Shown: positions 18,386-29,323 of the stretch, piece after piece
Layout: each line of letters starts with the position of its first letter
Position numbering within the stretch: position 1 is the first letter of the stretch
DNA from: Acidobacteriaceae bacterium
Lineage (GTDB): Bacteria; Acidobacteriota; Terriglobia; Bryobacterales; Bryobacteraceae
Length of the DNA: 62,639 bases
NCBI GenBank assembly: GCA_020247055.1
Contig: JADCJL010000212.1
Coordinates: 1-62,639 of the forward strand
Direction: 5' to 3'
Made by a program: the position numbers and the translations under genes
The notes under the pieces: model-generated
What the model saw: only the letters and a program-made list of their open reading frames with translations
What the model was told of the DNA's origin: nothing
Databases searched by the model: none

Positions 18386-19573
18386 CTATCCTCCGTGCAC
18401 GAAATGCGTAATCGTTTCGATGTGATAAGTCTGCGGAAACAGATCAATCACCTGACACCGCTCCATCGCGTACCCCGCCGCCAGCAATAACTTCGCATCC
18501 CGCGCCAGCGTAGACGGGTCGCACGACACCACCGCAATCCGCCCCGGTTGCAGCCGGATCAGATCTCGCACCACGCCCGCTCCCAGCCCCGCTCGCGGCG
18601 GATCCGCCAGCACAAACTGCGGCTTCCGCTGCATCGTCTCGAGGAACAAATCCGCGCTCGCCCGGTGGTGCTCCACGCTCTTGTTCGCCCGGTTGGCGTT
18701 GAAAACCAGATCCTCCACCGCCGACTTCGAACTCTCCACCGCCACCACCCGCGCAAACCGGTCCGTCAGCGGCAGGCTGAACAACCCCACCCCCGCGTAA
18801 AGCTCCAGCGCCAACTCCCCGGTCGCCTCCCCCATCGCCGCCGCCACCAGCTTCTTCAACAAAAACCGGTTCACCTGGAAAAACGACCGATGGCTCACCC
18901 GGAACCCCTCGTACTCGAGCGGCCCCGTAATCGCCCCCGGAATCTCGCTCTCGCACCAGTCAAAGAACTGCCGCGCCACCCGCCGCCCCGCCATCGTCTC
19001 AATCACGTTCACCTGCACGTGCTTCTCGTTGGTGAACAGCTCAAGCGAACGCAGAAACCCCGGCCAACGCCCGTTCTTGAGCATCCCGCGAATGATCCGG
19101 ATGCACTCATTCAACTTCGGCGACGCAATCGGACACTGCTCAATCGGCTGCAGCTTGTGCGATCCGCCCTCCCGGAAGCCAATCTTCGTCCCGTCAATGT
19201 GCAGTTGAATCCGGTTCCGGTACCCCCACGGGTTCCCCGTAATCGTCTCGATCTCCCCGGGAATCTCGATGCGGCCGATCCGCGCGAATACCTCCCGCAC
19301 AATCGACGCCTTCTGCTCCACCTGATAGGCGTAGGCGGCGTGCTGGTAGTGGCAGCCCCCGCAGGTGCCGAAATGCGCGCACGGCGCCTCCACCCGCTGC
19401 GGCGAAGGCGTCAACACCTCCTCGACGGTCGCCTCGAGCATATCCTTGCGCTCCCGCGCCACGGCCACCCGCACCTGCTCGCCCGGCAGCACGTACGGCG
19501 TCAACACCACGCGCCCTTCCTGACGGCTCAATCCATCGCCGCCATAAACCAATTTTTCAACTTCTATTTGCAC
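18386..19573 (-). CDS. rlmD: 23S rRNA (uracil-5-)-methyltransferase, RlmD/RumA type
   Basis: A 395-residue SAM enzyme of the TrmA/RumA family: N-terminal TRAM domain (VEKLVYGGDGLSR), a 4Fe-4S cysteine set (CAHFGTCGGC plus EQCPIAS), SAM motif ELYAGVGLFSLPL, DPPRAGLG, and the catalytic Cys in VVSCDPSTLARD. The Fe-S cysteines favour RlmD over TrmA, although the exact uridine cannot be read. GTG start with AGGAG four nt upstream. Divergent from trpS with a 37-bp intergenic gap. Confidence 0.85.
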   Translation of the reverse strand: MQIEVEKLVYGGDGLSRQEGRVVLTPYVLPGEQVRVAVARERKDMLEATVEEVLTPSPQRVEAPCAHFGTCGGCHYQHAAYAYQVEQKASIVREVFARIGRIEIPGEIETITGNPWGYRNRIQLHIDGTKIGFREGGSHKLQPIEQCPIASPKLNECIRIIRGMLKNGRWPGFLRSLELFTNEKHVQVNVIETMAGRRVARQFFDWCESEIPGAITGPLEYEGFRVSHRSFFQVNRFLLKKLVAAAMGEATGELALELYAGVGLFSLPLTDRFARVVAVESSKSAVEDLVFNANRANKSVEHHRASADLFLETMQRKPQFVLADPPRAGLGAGVVRDLIRLQPGRIAVVSCDPSTLARDAKLLLAAGYAMERCQVIDLFPQTYHIETITHFVHGG

Positions 19574-19610
19574 TGACTCCTATTGTGGACTAGTAGACTG
19601 GTTGATTGCG

Positions 19611-20603
19611 ATGAAAGCACGCGTCTTCTCCGGGATGCAGCCCACCGGAAACCTTCACATAGGCAACTACCTCGGCGCCCTGCGGAACTGGGTAAAGCTG
19701 CAGCACGACTACGAATGCATCTTTTGCATCGTCGATCTCCACGCCATCACGGTCTATCAGCCCCCGGCCGAACTCCGCGAAAAGATCCGGCAGGTCGCCG
19801 GCCTCTATCTCGCCGCCGGCATCGACCCGAAGATCACCTCGCTCACCGTCCAGTCGAGCGTCCCCCAGCATGCCGAACTCGGCTGGCTCCTCACCTGCGT
19901 CACCCCCCTCGGCTGGCTCGAACGCATGACCCAGTTCAAAGCCAAAGCCGAAGCGGCCGAAACCATCGGCGACGGTCTGCTCCAGTACCCCGTCCTCATG
20001 GCCGCCGACGTCCTGCTCTACAACGCCGCCGTCGTCCCCGTCGGCGACGACCAGCGCCAGCACATGGAGCTCACCCGCGACATCGCCGAACGCTTCAACA
20101 GCCTCTACGGGGAAACCTTCGTCGTCCCCCAAACCAGCCTCCCCATGGTGGGCGCCCGCGTCATGGGCCTCGACGACCCTACGAAAAAAATGAGCAAGTC
20201 CACCGCCGGATCCGGCCACGCCATCGGCCTGCTCGACAAACCCGAAGAGGCCCGCAAAAAAATCATGCGCGCCACCACGGATTCCAATCCCGCCGTCGAC
20301 TTTGAAACCATGGGCCCGGGCGTACAAAATCTCCTCGGCATCTTCCAGGCCTTCACCGACTGGTCCCAGGACGAAATGCACCGCCACTTCACCGGCATGC
20401 GCTACGGCGACCTGAAAAAGCAGGTGGCCGAAGCCGTTCTCGCCGGTCTTGCGCCCATCCAGCAGCGCTACTACGAGCTCATGCAGGACCCGGGGTACCT
20501 CGAAAGCATCCTGCAGGAAGGCCGCGACCGCGTCACCCCCACCGCCGCCGGCATCGTCAGGACGGTGAAAGAACGCATGGGGCTCTACACCATCGACCAA
20601 TGA
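19611..20603 (+). CDS. trpS: Tryptophanyl-tRNA synthetase
   Basis: A 330-residue class I synthetase charging tRNA-Trp. HIGH-type motif GNLHIGNYLGAL, KMSKS loop DPTKKMSKSTAGS, and tryptophan-pocket region MQPTGNLH. I use the ATG at 19611; a TTG three codons earlier is possible. The stop overlaps the next gene (an MFS carrier) by ATGA. Confidence 0.96.
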   Translation: MKARVFSGMQPTGNLHIGNYLGALRNWVKLQHDYECIFCIVDLHAITVYQPPAELREKIRQVAGLYLAAGIDPKITSLTVQSSVPQHAELGWLLTCVTPLGWLERMTQFKAKAEAAETIGDGLLQYPVLMAADVLLYNAAVVPVGDDQRQHMELTRDIAERFNSLYGETFVVPQTSLPMVGARVMGLDDPTKKMSKSTAGSGHAIGLLDKPEEARKKIMRATTDSNPAVDFETMGPGVQNLLGIFQAFTDWSQDEMHRHFTGMRYGDLKKQVAEAVLAGLAPIQQRYYELMQDPGYLESILQEGRDRVTPTAAGIVRTVKERMGLYTIDQ

Positions 20604-21940
20604 CCGAACGCCGCCGCGTCACCATCCCCGACTACTGGAACCTGCTCCGCACCAACCGCAACTACCGGTTGCTGTGGAGTTCGCAGATCATCAGCGAAAT
20701 CGGGGATTGGTTCTTCACGCTGGCGCTCTACGATCTTCTGCTTGAATTCACCGGCCGGGCCGAATCCATCGGCTTCGCCTTCGTCCTGCAGGTGCTCCCC
20801 CAATGCCTCACCGCCCCCGCCGCCGGCGTGCTCAACGACCGCATCAGCCGCCGCCAGGTGATGATCCTCGCCGACCTCTGCCGCGCCGTCATCATCGGCT
20901 GCATGCTCTTTGTCCGCTCGCCGGACATGCTCCCGCTGCTCTACGTCCTGCTGTTTCTTGAAACCGTCATGTGGGGCCTGTTTGAACCGGCCCGCGCCGC
21001 CGTCGTGCCCAACATCACCCAGGGCGACGAGATCTTCGTCGGCAACGCCCTCAGCTCCACCACCTGGAGCTTCAACTTCGCCATGGGCTTCACCGTCGGC
21101 GGCGTCGCCCTGGCTCTCCTCGGCCGTGAAGCCGTCTTTGCCATCGATGCCGTCTCGTTCCTCCTCTCGGCCCTGCTCGTCCGCCGCATGGCCTTCCACG
21201 AACCCCACGCCGAAGGCCACGCCCCGCTTCACTGGCGCGACCTGTTCGACTTCAAGCCCATCGCCGACGGCATCCGCTACGTCCGGCAGGACGGCCGCAT
21301 GTTCGCCACCCTCTTCGTCAAGTCCGGCAACTCCCTCATCGCCTCCAACTGGGTGCTCCTCACCATGCTCGGCCGCGACCGCTTCGCCGTCAACTGGCTC
21401 CATATCGAACCGGAACGCGCCGCCGCCCTCGGCGTCAGTCTGCTCATGGGCTGCCGCGGCATCGGCGCCCTCACCGGCCCCATCCTGCAAGGCTACGTCG
21501 CCGGCCGCAACCAGACCCGCCAGCGCTACGCCATTCTCATTGGGTTCGTTTTGGCTTCGTTTGGTTATCTGCTGCTCAGCCAGGCGCCCAACCTGCCCAC
21601 CGCCTGCCTCGCCGTCATCATCGCCCACCTCGGTAGCACCATCACCTGGGTCGGCTCCACCATCCTGCTCCAGCTCAACACCGAAGACAAGTTCCGCGGC
21701 CGCGTCTTCTCGGCCGAGTTCGGCTGCGCCGTTGTCATCATGTCGCTGGCCAGCTCCTCGGCCGGCGTCCTCATCGACCACGGCTGGACCCCCCAACAGG
21801 TTGCCGGCCTCACCGCCGCCCTGCTCCTGCTCCCCGTCCTCCTCTGGGGCTTCGTGCTGCTCAAGTGGGAACAACTTCGATCGACGCGAACCCTTCCGCC
21901 AACTCCGGCGGACTCAGCCGCTTCGCCAGACGCTCCATAG
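20600..21940 (+). CDS. MFS transporter, exporter-like (MFS_3 type)
   Basis: A 446-residue protein with about 12 membrane helices. The start NRNYRLLWSSQIISEIGDWFF is typical of the enterobactin-exporter/macrolide-efflux-like MFS group, and the 2-3 loop is NDRISRRQVMILADLCRA. It is translationally coupled to trpS by ATGA. Its last 27 codons overlap the convergent kinase gene by 80 bp. The Pro/Ser/Ala-rich tail may not be functional sequence. Substrate unknown. Confidence 0.85.
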   Translation: MTERRRVTIPDYWNLLRTNRNYRLLWSSQIISEIGDWFFTLALYDLLLEFTGRAESIGFAFVLQVLPQCLTAPAAGVLNDRISRRQVMILADLCRAVIIGCMLFVRSPDMLPLLYVLLFLETVMWGLFEPARAAVVPNITQGDEIFVGNALSSTTWSFNFAMGFTVGGVALALLGREAVFAIDAVSFLLSALLVRRMAFHEPHAEGHAPLHWRDLFDFKPIADGIRYVRQDGRMFATLFVKSGNSLIASNWVLLTMLGRDRFAVNWLHIEPERAAALGVSLLMGCRGIGALTGPILQGYVAGRNQTRQRYAILIGFVLASFGYLLLSQAPNLPTACLAVIIAHLGSTITWVGSTILLQLNTEDKFRGRVFSAEFGCAVVIMSLASSSAGVLIDHGWTPQQVAGLTAALLLLPVLLWGFVLLKWEQLRSTRTLPPTPADSAASPDAP

Positions 21941-22313
21941 CCTCCCCCGGCACCACCCGCGCCCGCCCCGCGTTCCGCTCCAAACACACCGCCAGCGGAG
22001 TATCAAAGTACACCGCCACGCACTCGGCCCCGTACCAGTCGGCCAGCTTGATCCACTGCCGCCGCTCCCGCCGCGTCAGGTTCGTCGCGTCAATGTAGCT
22101 CGCCGCCGCCCCCAGCTCAAGCCGCATCCGCAGCAGTGTCCGCAGCAAGGCAAACACCTGCGCGTGGATCGTCTGGTCTGCCTCGTTATCCCGCAGCAGC
22201 AGCCGCATCGCGTCCGAAGAGAGCGCCGTCACCCCGCGCCGCGCGAGCCAAGTGGACTTGCCCGCCGCCGGCAAGCCCACCAGCACATACACCCGCTGCT
22301 TAGGCGAGCACAT
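21861..22313 (-). CDS. Small P-loop kinase (AAA_33, polynucleotide-kinase-like)
   Basis: A 150-residue protein from the ATG at 22313. Walker A GLPAAGKST follows the first strand (RVYVLV), then SSDAMR as in the T4 PNK/zeta-toxin-like kinases, IDATNLTRRERRQW, and VYFDTPLAVCLERNAGR near the lid. The family phosphorylates nucleic-acid ends or small molecules; the substrate here is unknown. Its start overlaps the end of fadE by 14 bp, so it is the last gene of the fadNAE transcript, and its 3' end overlaps the convergent MFS gene by 80 bp. Confidence 0.75.
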   Translation of the reverse strand: MCSPKQRVYVLVGLPAAGKSTWLARRGVTALSSDAMRLLLRDNEADQTIHAQVFALLRTLLRMRLELGAAASYIDATNLTRRERRQWIKLADWYGAECVAVYFDTPLAVCLERNAGRARVVPGEAMERLAKRLSPPELAEGFASIEVVPT

Positions 22314-24018
22314 ACCGCTGCGCGGCCAGCAGTCGCTGCGCAATCTCCTGCCGCAGCGCAATCGTGTTCACCGGCTCAAACTTCGTGAGCCGCTTGAGCG
22401 CCGCCAGTTGCACCCGCAGGTCGTCGCCCTCGGCGCACGCCGCCAGCACCGTCCGCGCCTGCCGCTCCACCTCCTCCATCGCCTCCTGCAGAAACACCGC
22501 CGTCATCTTCGGCGCCACGTTGTGCTTCCGGCTCCGCAGCTGCACCGACTCCATCGCAAACGCCTGCATCGTGATATCGCACAGCCCGGCGAGAATCTCC
22601 TGCTGGCTTTCGAGCTCGTTCAGATACCGCTGATAGGCCACGCCCAGACACAGCAGCGCCACTTTCTTCGCGTTTTTCACAAGGTCTGGCGGCCCGCCGG
22701 CCAGGCTGGGCCCGGCCAGCAGTTCGCCCTGCAGCTTTTTCACCGCCGCCACCAGCGGCAGCTGCCCGCGCTGCGCCCGCTTGAGAATCATGCCCGTCGC
22801 GAGCATCCGGTTGATCTCGTTCGTCCCTTCGAAAATCCGGTTGATGCGCGAATCGCGATACGCCCGCTCGACGAGGTAATCCTGGTGGTATCCATAGCCG
22901 CCGTGGATCTGCACGCCCTCGTCCACCACGTAGTCGAGCGCCTCACTGGCAAACACTTTGATGTAGGAGCACTCGGCGGCAAACTCCTCTACCGCTTTCA
23001 GCTTCACCGCCGCCGCGTCCGCCTGCGCCCAGCTCCATCCGGTGAGCTTCTCTTCAATCATCCCGGTCACCCGGTAGCTCATCGTCTCGGCCGCGAAGGT
23101 CTTGATGGCCATCTCGGCCAGCTTGGCCTGCATCATGCCAAACTGCGCAATCGGCTTGCCGAACGCCACCCGCTGCTTCGAGTACTGCAGCGAAAGCTGC
23201 AGCACGTTCTTCATGCCGCCCACGGCGAACGGCCCCAGCTTCAGCCGCCCCAGGTTCAGAATGTTGAAGGCGATGATATGCCCGCGGCCAATCTCGCCCA
23301 GCACATTCTCGGCCGGCACCTTTACGTTGTCGAAGAAGACCGGCGTCGTCGAACTGCCCTTGATGCCCATCTTCTTCTCTTCGGCCCCGGCTGAGACGCC
23401 GGGCGTTGCCCGCTCGACGAGAAACGCGGTGAACTTCTCGCCGCCCACCTTGGCAAACACGGTGTACAGATCCGCCGCCCCGCCGTTGGTGATCCACATC
23501 TTTTGGCCGTTCAGCGTGTAGTAGGTGCCGTCGGCCGAAAGATCAGCCCGCGTCTTGGCAGCCAGCGCGTCCGAGCCCGCCTCGGGCTCACTCAGGCAGT
23601 AGGCGCCAATCAACTCGGCCGAAGCCAGCCGCGTCAGGTACTTTTCTTTCTGCGCCGGGGTGCCATAGAGCAGCACCGGCAGCGTGCCAATTCCGCTGTG
23701 CGCCCCGTGCCAGCCGGCGTAGGAGCCGTCTTTGGCGATCCCCTCGGCCACAATCATCGCCGAGGTCAGATCCATCTCCATGCCGCCGTACGCTTCCGGC
23801 ACCAGCACCGCCGTCAGCCCGATCTCGGCCGACTTCTTCAGCACCCGCACGGCTACGCCCGGCTGCTGATGCTGAATCGCTTCGAGGTTCGGCTCAATCT
23901 CTTTGGCCGAAAACTCCTCGGTCGCCCGCGCAATCGCCCGGTGTTCGTCGGTGAAGTCCTCCGGGGTGAACACCTGCTCCGCTGTCTGGTCTTCTACTAA
24001 AAATCCGCCGCCTTGCAT
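22300..24018 (-). CDS. fadE: Acyl-CoA dehydrogenase, FadE type
   Basis: A 572-residue flavoenzyme for the first step of beta-oxidation. Motifs: YGGMEMDLTSAMIVAEG, AYCLSEPEAGSDA, KMWITNGGAADLY, the flavin/Q region GGYGYHQDYLVERAYRDSRI and the catalytic stretch IFEGTNEINR. The long C-terminal helical extension is as in Bacillus FadE. I use the ATG at 24018, 4 nt after the fadA stop. It is the third gene of fadN-fadA-fadE. Confidence 0.92.
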   Translation of the reverse strand: MQGGGFLVEDQTAEQVFTPEDFTDEHRAIARATEEFSAKEIEPNLEAIQHQQPGVAVRVLKKSAEIGLTAVLVPEAYGGMEMDLTSAMIVAEGIAKDGSYAGWHGAHSGIGTLPVLLYGTPAQKEKYLTRLASAELIGAYCLSEPEAGSDALAAKTRADLSADGTYYTLNGQKMWITNGGAADLYTVFAKVGGEKFTAFLVERATPGVSAGAEEKKMGIKGSSTTPVFFDNVKVPAENVLGEIGRGHIIAFNILNLGRLKLGPFAVGGMKNVLQLSLQYSKQRVAFGKPIAQFGMMQAKLAEMAIKTFAAETMSYRVTGMIEEKLTGWSWAQADAAAVKLKAVEEFAAECSYIKVFASEALDYVVDEGVQIHGGYGYHQDYLVERAYRDSRINRIFEGTNEINRMLATGMILKRAQRGQLPLVAAVKKLQGELLAGPSLAGGPPDLVKNAKKVALLCLGVAYQRYLNELESQQEILAGLCDITMQAFAMESVQLRSRKHNVAPKMTAVFLQEAMEEVERQARTVLAACAEGDDLRVQLAALKRLTKFEPVNTIALRQEIAQRLLAAQRYVLA

Positions 24019-24022
24019 CGCC

Positions 24023-25150
<1,128 letters not shown>

Positions 25151-25154
25151 CGCT

Positions 25155-27446
25155 TTAGTTCCGCAAGGGCTTGCCGGTTTTCAACATGTGCGCCATCCGC
25201 GCCTGCGTCTGCGCGTTGCCGCACAGACTCAAAAACGCCTCCCGCTCGAGATCCAGCAGCCGCTGTTCGCTCACCAGCGTATCCGCCGCCACGGCGCCGC
25301 CGCACAGCACGTGCGCCAGTTTGCCGGCGATCACCACGTCGTAGTCCGTAATGTAGCCGCCCTGATGCGCCATCCACGCCCCGGTCTTCAGCAGCGCGAT
25401 GCCCGGCTCGCCGGCCACCTTCACGTCCGTCCGCGGCACCCCCGGCCGGTAGCTGTCCACCATGGCCAGCGCCTCGGCCTTGGCCACGCCCAGCAGCCGC
25501 TCCGGGTTCAAAACCACCGTCGCGCCCTTGTCGAGCAAACCCAGCTGCTTGGCTTCGTCCGCGCTGCCCGAGACCTTGGCGTAGCCGATGGTCTCAAACA
25601 CCTTCCGCGGATCCTTGAGCCGCACAATCATCTCCTTGCAGCCGCCCGCGCCGGGAATCACCCCGACGCCCACTTCGACCAAACCCATGTACAACTCGGC
25701 CGAAGCCACCGCCCGCGGCGCGTGGAGCAGAATCTCCGCCCCGCCGCCCAGCGCCCGGCCGTGCCCGGCCACCACCACCGGCACCGGCGCGTACTTGATC
25801 GCCATGTTCGCCTGCTGAAACTGGTGCGCCGCCAGGTTCAGATCGTCCCACTCGCCCTCCTGCGCCAGCATCAGCACGAGCACCAGATTCGCTCCGGCGC
25901 TGAACAGATCGCCCTGGTTGCCGATCACCAGCGCCTGATGGTTCCGCCGCGTCTCCTCGATCGCCTGCGTGATCTCGCCCACCTGGTCGGCGCCCAGCAC
26001 GTTCATCTTCGAGTGGAACTCCAGGCACAGGCAGCCGTCGCCGAGGTCGACAAGCGAGCAGCCCGCGTTCTTCCGCACCACGCCCCCGGCCCGCTTCCGG
26101 TCCGCCAGCGAGATCACGCCCGGCCGCTCGGCGATCCGCCGGTAGTGCCCGGCGGCGAGGTCGAAGAACTCCGTCCGCGGCTCGCCCTTCTCATCCGCCG
26201 AACGGTAGAAGCCCTTGGCGCCGCGTTCAAGCATCGTCTCGATGCCGGCGGGCAGCGCGAGACCCTCCTGCTGCATCCGCTTCGCGGTTGCTTCAAAACC
26301 CAGCACGTCCCACAGTTCGAACGGCCCGTAGGTGTGCGCGTAGCCCCAGCGCATCGCCCGGTCGATCTCGACGGTCCGGTCGGCAATCTCCGGCACGCAC
26401 CACGCCGCGTACCACAGGGCATCGCGCAGCACCTTCCAGACAAACTGGCCGTACTTGTCCTGGCCTTGCGTGAGGGCCCGCAGCCGGGCCGGCAGTTCGT
26501 CGGGCAGCGGCGCCAGGCGGGGCTTGTTCGCCTTGCGGTATGCGAGCGTCTTCCAGTCGAGGGCGTGGATCTCTTTGTCCGGTCCCACGCGTTTATAGAA
26601 CCCCTGCCCGGTCTTTTCGCCCAGCCACCGGTTGGCCATCATCTGCTCGACAAACGGCGGCGGCTTCAGCCGCTCGCGCCACGGGTCGTGGGGCACCATG
26701 CCGTAGAGGTTCTCGGCCACGTGCACCCAGATGTCGAGGCCCACGATATCGAGCAGCCGGTAGCTGGCCGAGTTCGGCAGCCCGATCAGCGACCCGGTCA
26801 GCGCGTCGACCTCTTCAATCGTCAGGTCGTCTTCGATCGTGTACTGATAGGCGCTCGCGCCCCACATGCTGCCGATGCGGTTGGCGATGAAGTTCGGGGT
26901 GTCTTTGCAGACCACCACGCCCTTGCCGAGCCGCCGGTCGAGGAACCGTGCGACGCCGTCAAGCAGCGTTGGGTTCGTTTCGTCACCTGGGATTACCTCG
27001 CATAAGTGTAAGTAACGAGGCGGGTTAAAAAAGTGCGTGCCGAGGAAATGCTGCCGGAATCCGGGATCAAACCCCTCGCTGATCCGCGCCAGCGGAATGC
27101 CGGAGGTGTTGGTGGAGACGATGGCGTCCGGCGCCCGCAGCGCGGCCACCCGGCCCCACAGCTCCCGCTTGACGTCCAATTTCTCGGTCACCGCTTCGAG
27201 GATCCAGTCGCAGTTGGCGACCTTCGCCAGGTCGTCGGCAAAGCTTCCCGGCGTTACGCGCGCGGCGTATTCGGGCAGAAAGAAGCCCCCGGGCTTGGCC
27301 CGGAGCGCGGTGTCAAGGCCTTTGCGCGCGGCGTCCAGCGTCAGATCGAGCAGCAGCACGGAAACCCCGGCGTTGGCAAAATGCGCCGCGATCCTTGCCC
27401 CCATGGTTCCTGCACCCAACACCGCCACTTGGCGGATATTTCGCAT
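25155..27446 (-). CDS. fadN: Bifunctional 3-hydroxyacyl-CoA dehydrogenase/enoyl-CoA hydratase
   Basis: A 763-residue protein with the dehydrogenase first (Rossmann motif [14 protein letters not shown], then [14 protein letters not shown] and [16 protein letters not shown]) and a crotonase-like hydratase at about 480-680 ([17 protein letters not shown] and [17 protein letters not shown]). That order matches Bacillus FadN rather than E. coli FadB. It leads the fadN-fadA-fadE operon and is divergent from the flippase-like gene with only 28 bp between start codons. Confidence 0.92.
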   Translation of the reverse strand: MRNIRQVAVLGAGTMGARIAAHFANAGVSVLLLDLTLDAARKGLDTALRAKPGGFFLPEYAARVTPGSFADDLAKVANCDWILEAVTEKLDVKRELWGRVAALRAPDAIVSTNTSGIPLARISEGFDPGFRQHFLGTHFFNPPRYLHLCEVIPGDETNPTLLDGVARFLDRRLGKGVVVCKDTPNFIANRIGSMWGASAYQYTIEDDLTIEEVDALTGSLIGLPNSASYRLLDIVGLDIWVHVAENLYGMVPHDPWRERLKPPPFVEQMMANRWLGEKTGQGFYKRVGPDKEIHALDWKTLAYRKANKPRLAPLPDELPARLRALTQGQDKYGQFVWKVLRDALWYAAWCVPEIADRTVEIDRAMRWGYAHTYGPFELWDVLGFEATAKRMQQEGLALPAGIETMLERGAKGFYRSADEKGEPRTEFFDLAAGHYRRIAERPGVISLADRKRAGGVVRKNAGCSLVDLGDGCLCLEFHSKMNVLGADQVGEITQAIEETRRNHQALVIGNQGDLFSAGANLVLVLMLAQEGEWDDLNLAAHQFQQANMAIKYAPVPVVVAGHGRALGGGAEILLHAPRAVASAELYMGLVEVGVGVIPGAGGCKEMIVRLKDPRKVFETIGYAKVSGSADEAKQLGLLDKGATVVLNPERLLGVAKAEALAMVDSYRPGVPRTDVKVAGEPGIALLKTGAWMAHQGGYITDYDVVIAGKLAHVLCGGAVAADTLVSEQRLLDLEREAFLSLCGNAQTQARMAHMLKTGKPLRN

Positions 27447-27474
27447 GAAAGTCAGCCTATCATGGAACTAACGG

Positions 27475-28500
27475 ATGTCTGCTGCAACTCGGCAACGGTT
27501 CCCGGCTTGGTTGATCCCCACCGCCGGCTATGCCGTCTCCATAGCCTGTCTTGTGCACGTCTACCGCCACTTCAACTGGGCGGAGCAGTGGCCGCGCATT
27601 CAGGCCGTCCCCACGCCGGCCATCCTCGCGGCCGTGTTGACGGACATCGCTGTCTACTGCGTACAGGGCTGGCGCTGGAATCTGCTGTTGAGTCCGCTCG
27701 GCTCTCTGCCGAAGCTGCGCACCATGCAGGCGATTTACGTCGGCCTGTTCGCCAACGAGGTGCTGCCGCTGCGCCCCGGCGAGGTGATCCGTAGCCTGCT
27801 GCAGGCCCGCTGGTCCGGGGTGCCGTTTTCGGTGGTGGTGTCGAGCGTCATCATCGAGCGGCTGTTTGACGGCATCTGGCTGATCGCCGCTTTCTTTGCC
27901 GCGTCATTCTTTGTAGAGCTTCCCGAGTTGCTGGTCGTCGGCAGCCGCATTCTGGCCGTTCTGCTGCTGGGGATTGGCTGCCTGCTGGCGTTTACGATTC
28001 TGGCGCAGGAGCGGGCGGAACGGTGGCTCCAGCGGACCATCTGGGCGCAGGGCTTCCATCATCTTTTGGGAGCTGTGAGTTCGATGAGCCATAGCCGGTC
28101 CTTCTACCAGAGCTTTCTGTTGAGCGGGCTCTACCTGGCCCTGCAGGCGGCGCCGATTTACTTTCTTTCGACCGGCTTTCAACTCGGCCTCACGCTGGGA
28201 GAATGCGCCATCCTGCTCGTGATCATCCGGCTGGGCGCCGTGCCGCCGCAGGCGCCGGGCAACGTCGGCACGTTTCAGTGGCTCGTCGTCATCGGCGTCA
28301 TGCTGTTCGGCGTGGCGAGGGAAACCGCCATCGGCTTTGCGACTCTACTATTCTTGGTGATTACGGTCCCGCTCTGGACAGTCGGTTTCGTGGCTCTGCT
28401 GGCCACCGGGATGAAGCTGAGTCAGTTGCGCCGGGAAGCCGTTAACGAACCGGAAAACCCTCATGCAACTATTTCTTCTTCTCGCTCTGCTGGCCTCTAG
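27475..28500 (+). CDS. Lysylphosphatidylglycerol-synthase-type membrane protein (YbhN/UPF0104-like)
   Basis: A 341-residue polytopic protein with the family motif GLFANEVLPLRPGEVIRSLL, plus VSSVIIERLFDGIWL and PQAPGNVGTFQW. These are the membrane (flippase-like) part of MprF relatives without the aminoacyltransferase domain. The family is implicated in lipid translocation, but no substrate is known. The last 38 bp overlap the PIG-L deacetylase gene in another frame. Confidence 0.85.
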   Translation: MSAATRQRFPAWLIPTAGYAVSIACLVHVYRHFNWAEQWPRIQAVPTPAILAAVLTDIAVYCVQGWRWNLLLSPLGSLPKLRTMQAIYVGLFANEVLPLRPGEVIRSLLQARWSGVPFSVVVSSVIIERLFDGIWLIAAFFAASFFVELPELLVVGSRILAVLLLGIGCLLAFTILAQERAERWLQRTIWAQGFHHLLGAVSSMSHSRSFYQSFLLSGLYLALQAAPIYFLSTGFQLGLTLGECAILLVIIRLGAVPPQAPGNVGTFQWLVVIGVMLFGVARETAIGFATLLFLVITVPLWTVGFVALLATGMKLSQLRREAVNEPENPHATISSSRSAGL

Positions 28501-29323
28501 CATGGCTGCGCAACCTCTCCGCATCATTGCCATCGGCGCCCATCCGGACGACTGCGATATCAAGTTCGGCGGCACCGCCGTTCTGCTGGCCCGGCTCGGC
28601 CACCAGGTGAAATTTGTGAGCGTCACCAACGGCGACGCCGGCCACCATCAAATGGGCGGCCAGATGCTCGCCGCCCGGCGCCGCGCCGAGGCTGCCGAAT
28701 CGGCCCGCCGGCTCGGCATCGCCGAGTACGAGGTGATGGACAACCACGACGGCGAGTTGACTCCTTCGCTCGACGTCCGCCGCCAGATCATCCGGGCCAT
28801 CCGCAACTGGAAGGCCGATGTCGTCCTTACGCATCGCACCAACGACTACCACCCCGACCACCGCAACACCGGCATCCTGATTCAGGACGCGGCCTACATG
28901 GTGCAGGTGCCTAACATCGTGAGCGACGCGCCGGCGCTGCGCAAAAACCCCGTCTTCCTCTACTTCTCGGACTACTTCCAGCGGCCGAACCCCTTCCGTC
29001 CCGACATCGTCGTCGACATTGAAGCCGCCTTTGAACAGAAGATCGACGGCCTCGATGCGCACGTCTCGCAGTTCTACGAGTGGCTCCCGTGGGTGAGCGG
29101 CGTCTCCGAGAAGGTGCCGCAGGACCCGGCCGCCCGCAAGAGCTGGCTGCGCGCCGAACGTTCCAATCCGCGTCTCAACGACGAAGCCAAGGCCTCCTTT
29201 GCCAAATGGTACGGCGCCGCCAAGACCCCGAAGTATCTCGAAGCGTTTGAAATCTGCGAGTACGGACGGCGTCCCACCGAAGACGAGATCCGGCAGCTCT
29301 TCCCCATGCTGCCGAAGAAATGA
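28463..29323 (+). CDS. Exported PIG-L-family N-acetyl-sugar deacetylase
   Basis: A 286-residue protein with a signal peptide (MQLFLLLALLASSMAA). The zinc site motif AHPDDCDIKFGG and the partner HRTNDYHPDHRNTG identify the PIG-L/LmbE family, which removes acetyl groups from N-acetylglucosamine-like moieties. It starts inside the end of the upstream membrane protein gene and ends overlapping selA by 4 bp (ATGA). Physiological substrate unknown; periplasmic location is inferred. Confidence 0.88.
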   Translation: MQLFLLLALLASSMAAQPLRIIAIGAHPDDCDIKFGGTAVLLARLGHQVKFVSVTNGDAGHHQMGGQMLAARRRAEAAESARRLGIAEYEVMDNHDGELTPSLDVRRQIIRAIRNWKADVVLTHRTNDYHPDHRNTGILIQDAAYMVQVPNIVSDAPALRKNPVFLYFSDYFQRPNPFRPDIVVDIEAAFEQKIDGLDAHVSQFYEWLPWVSGVSEKVPQDPAARKSWLRAERSNPRLNDEAKASFAKWYGAAKTPKYLEAFEICEYGRRPTEDEIRQLFPMLPKK

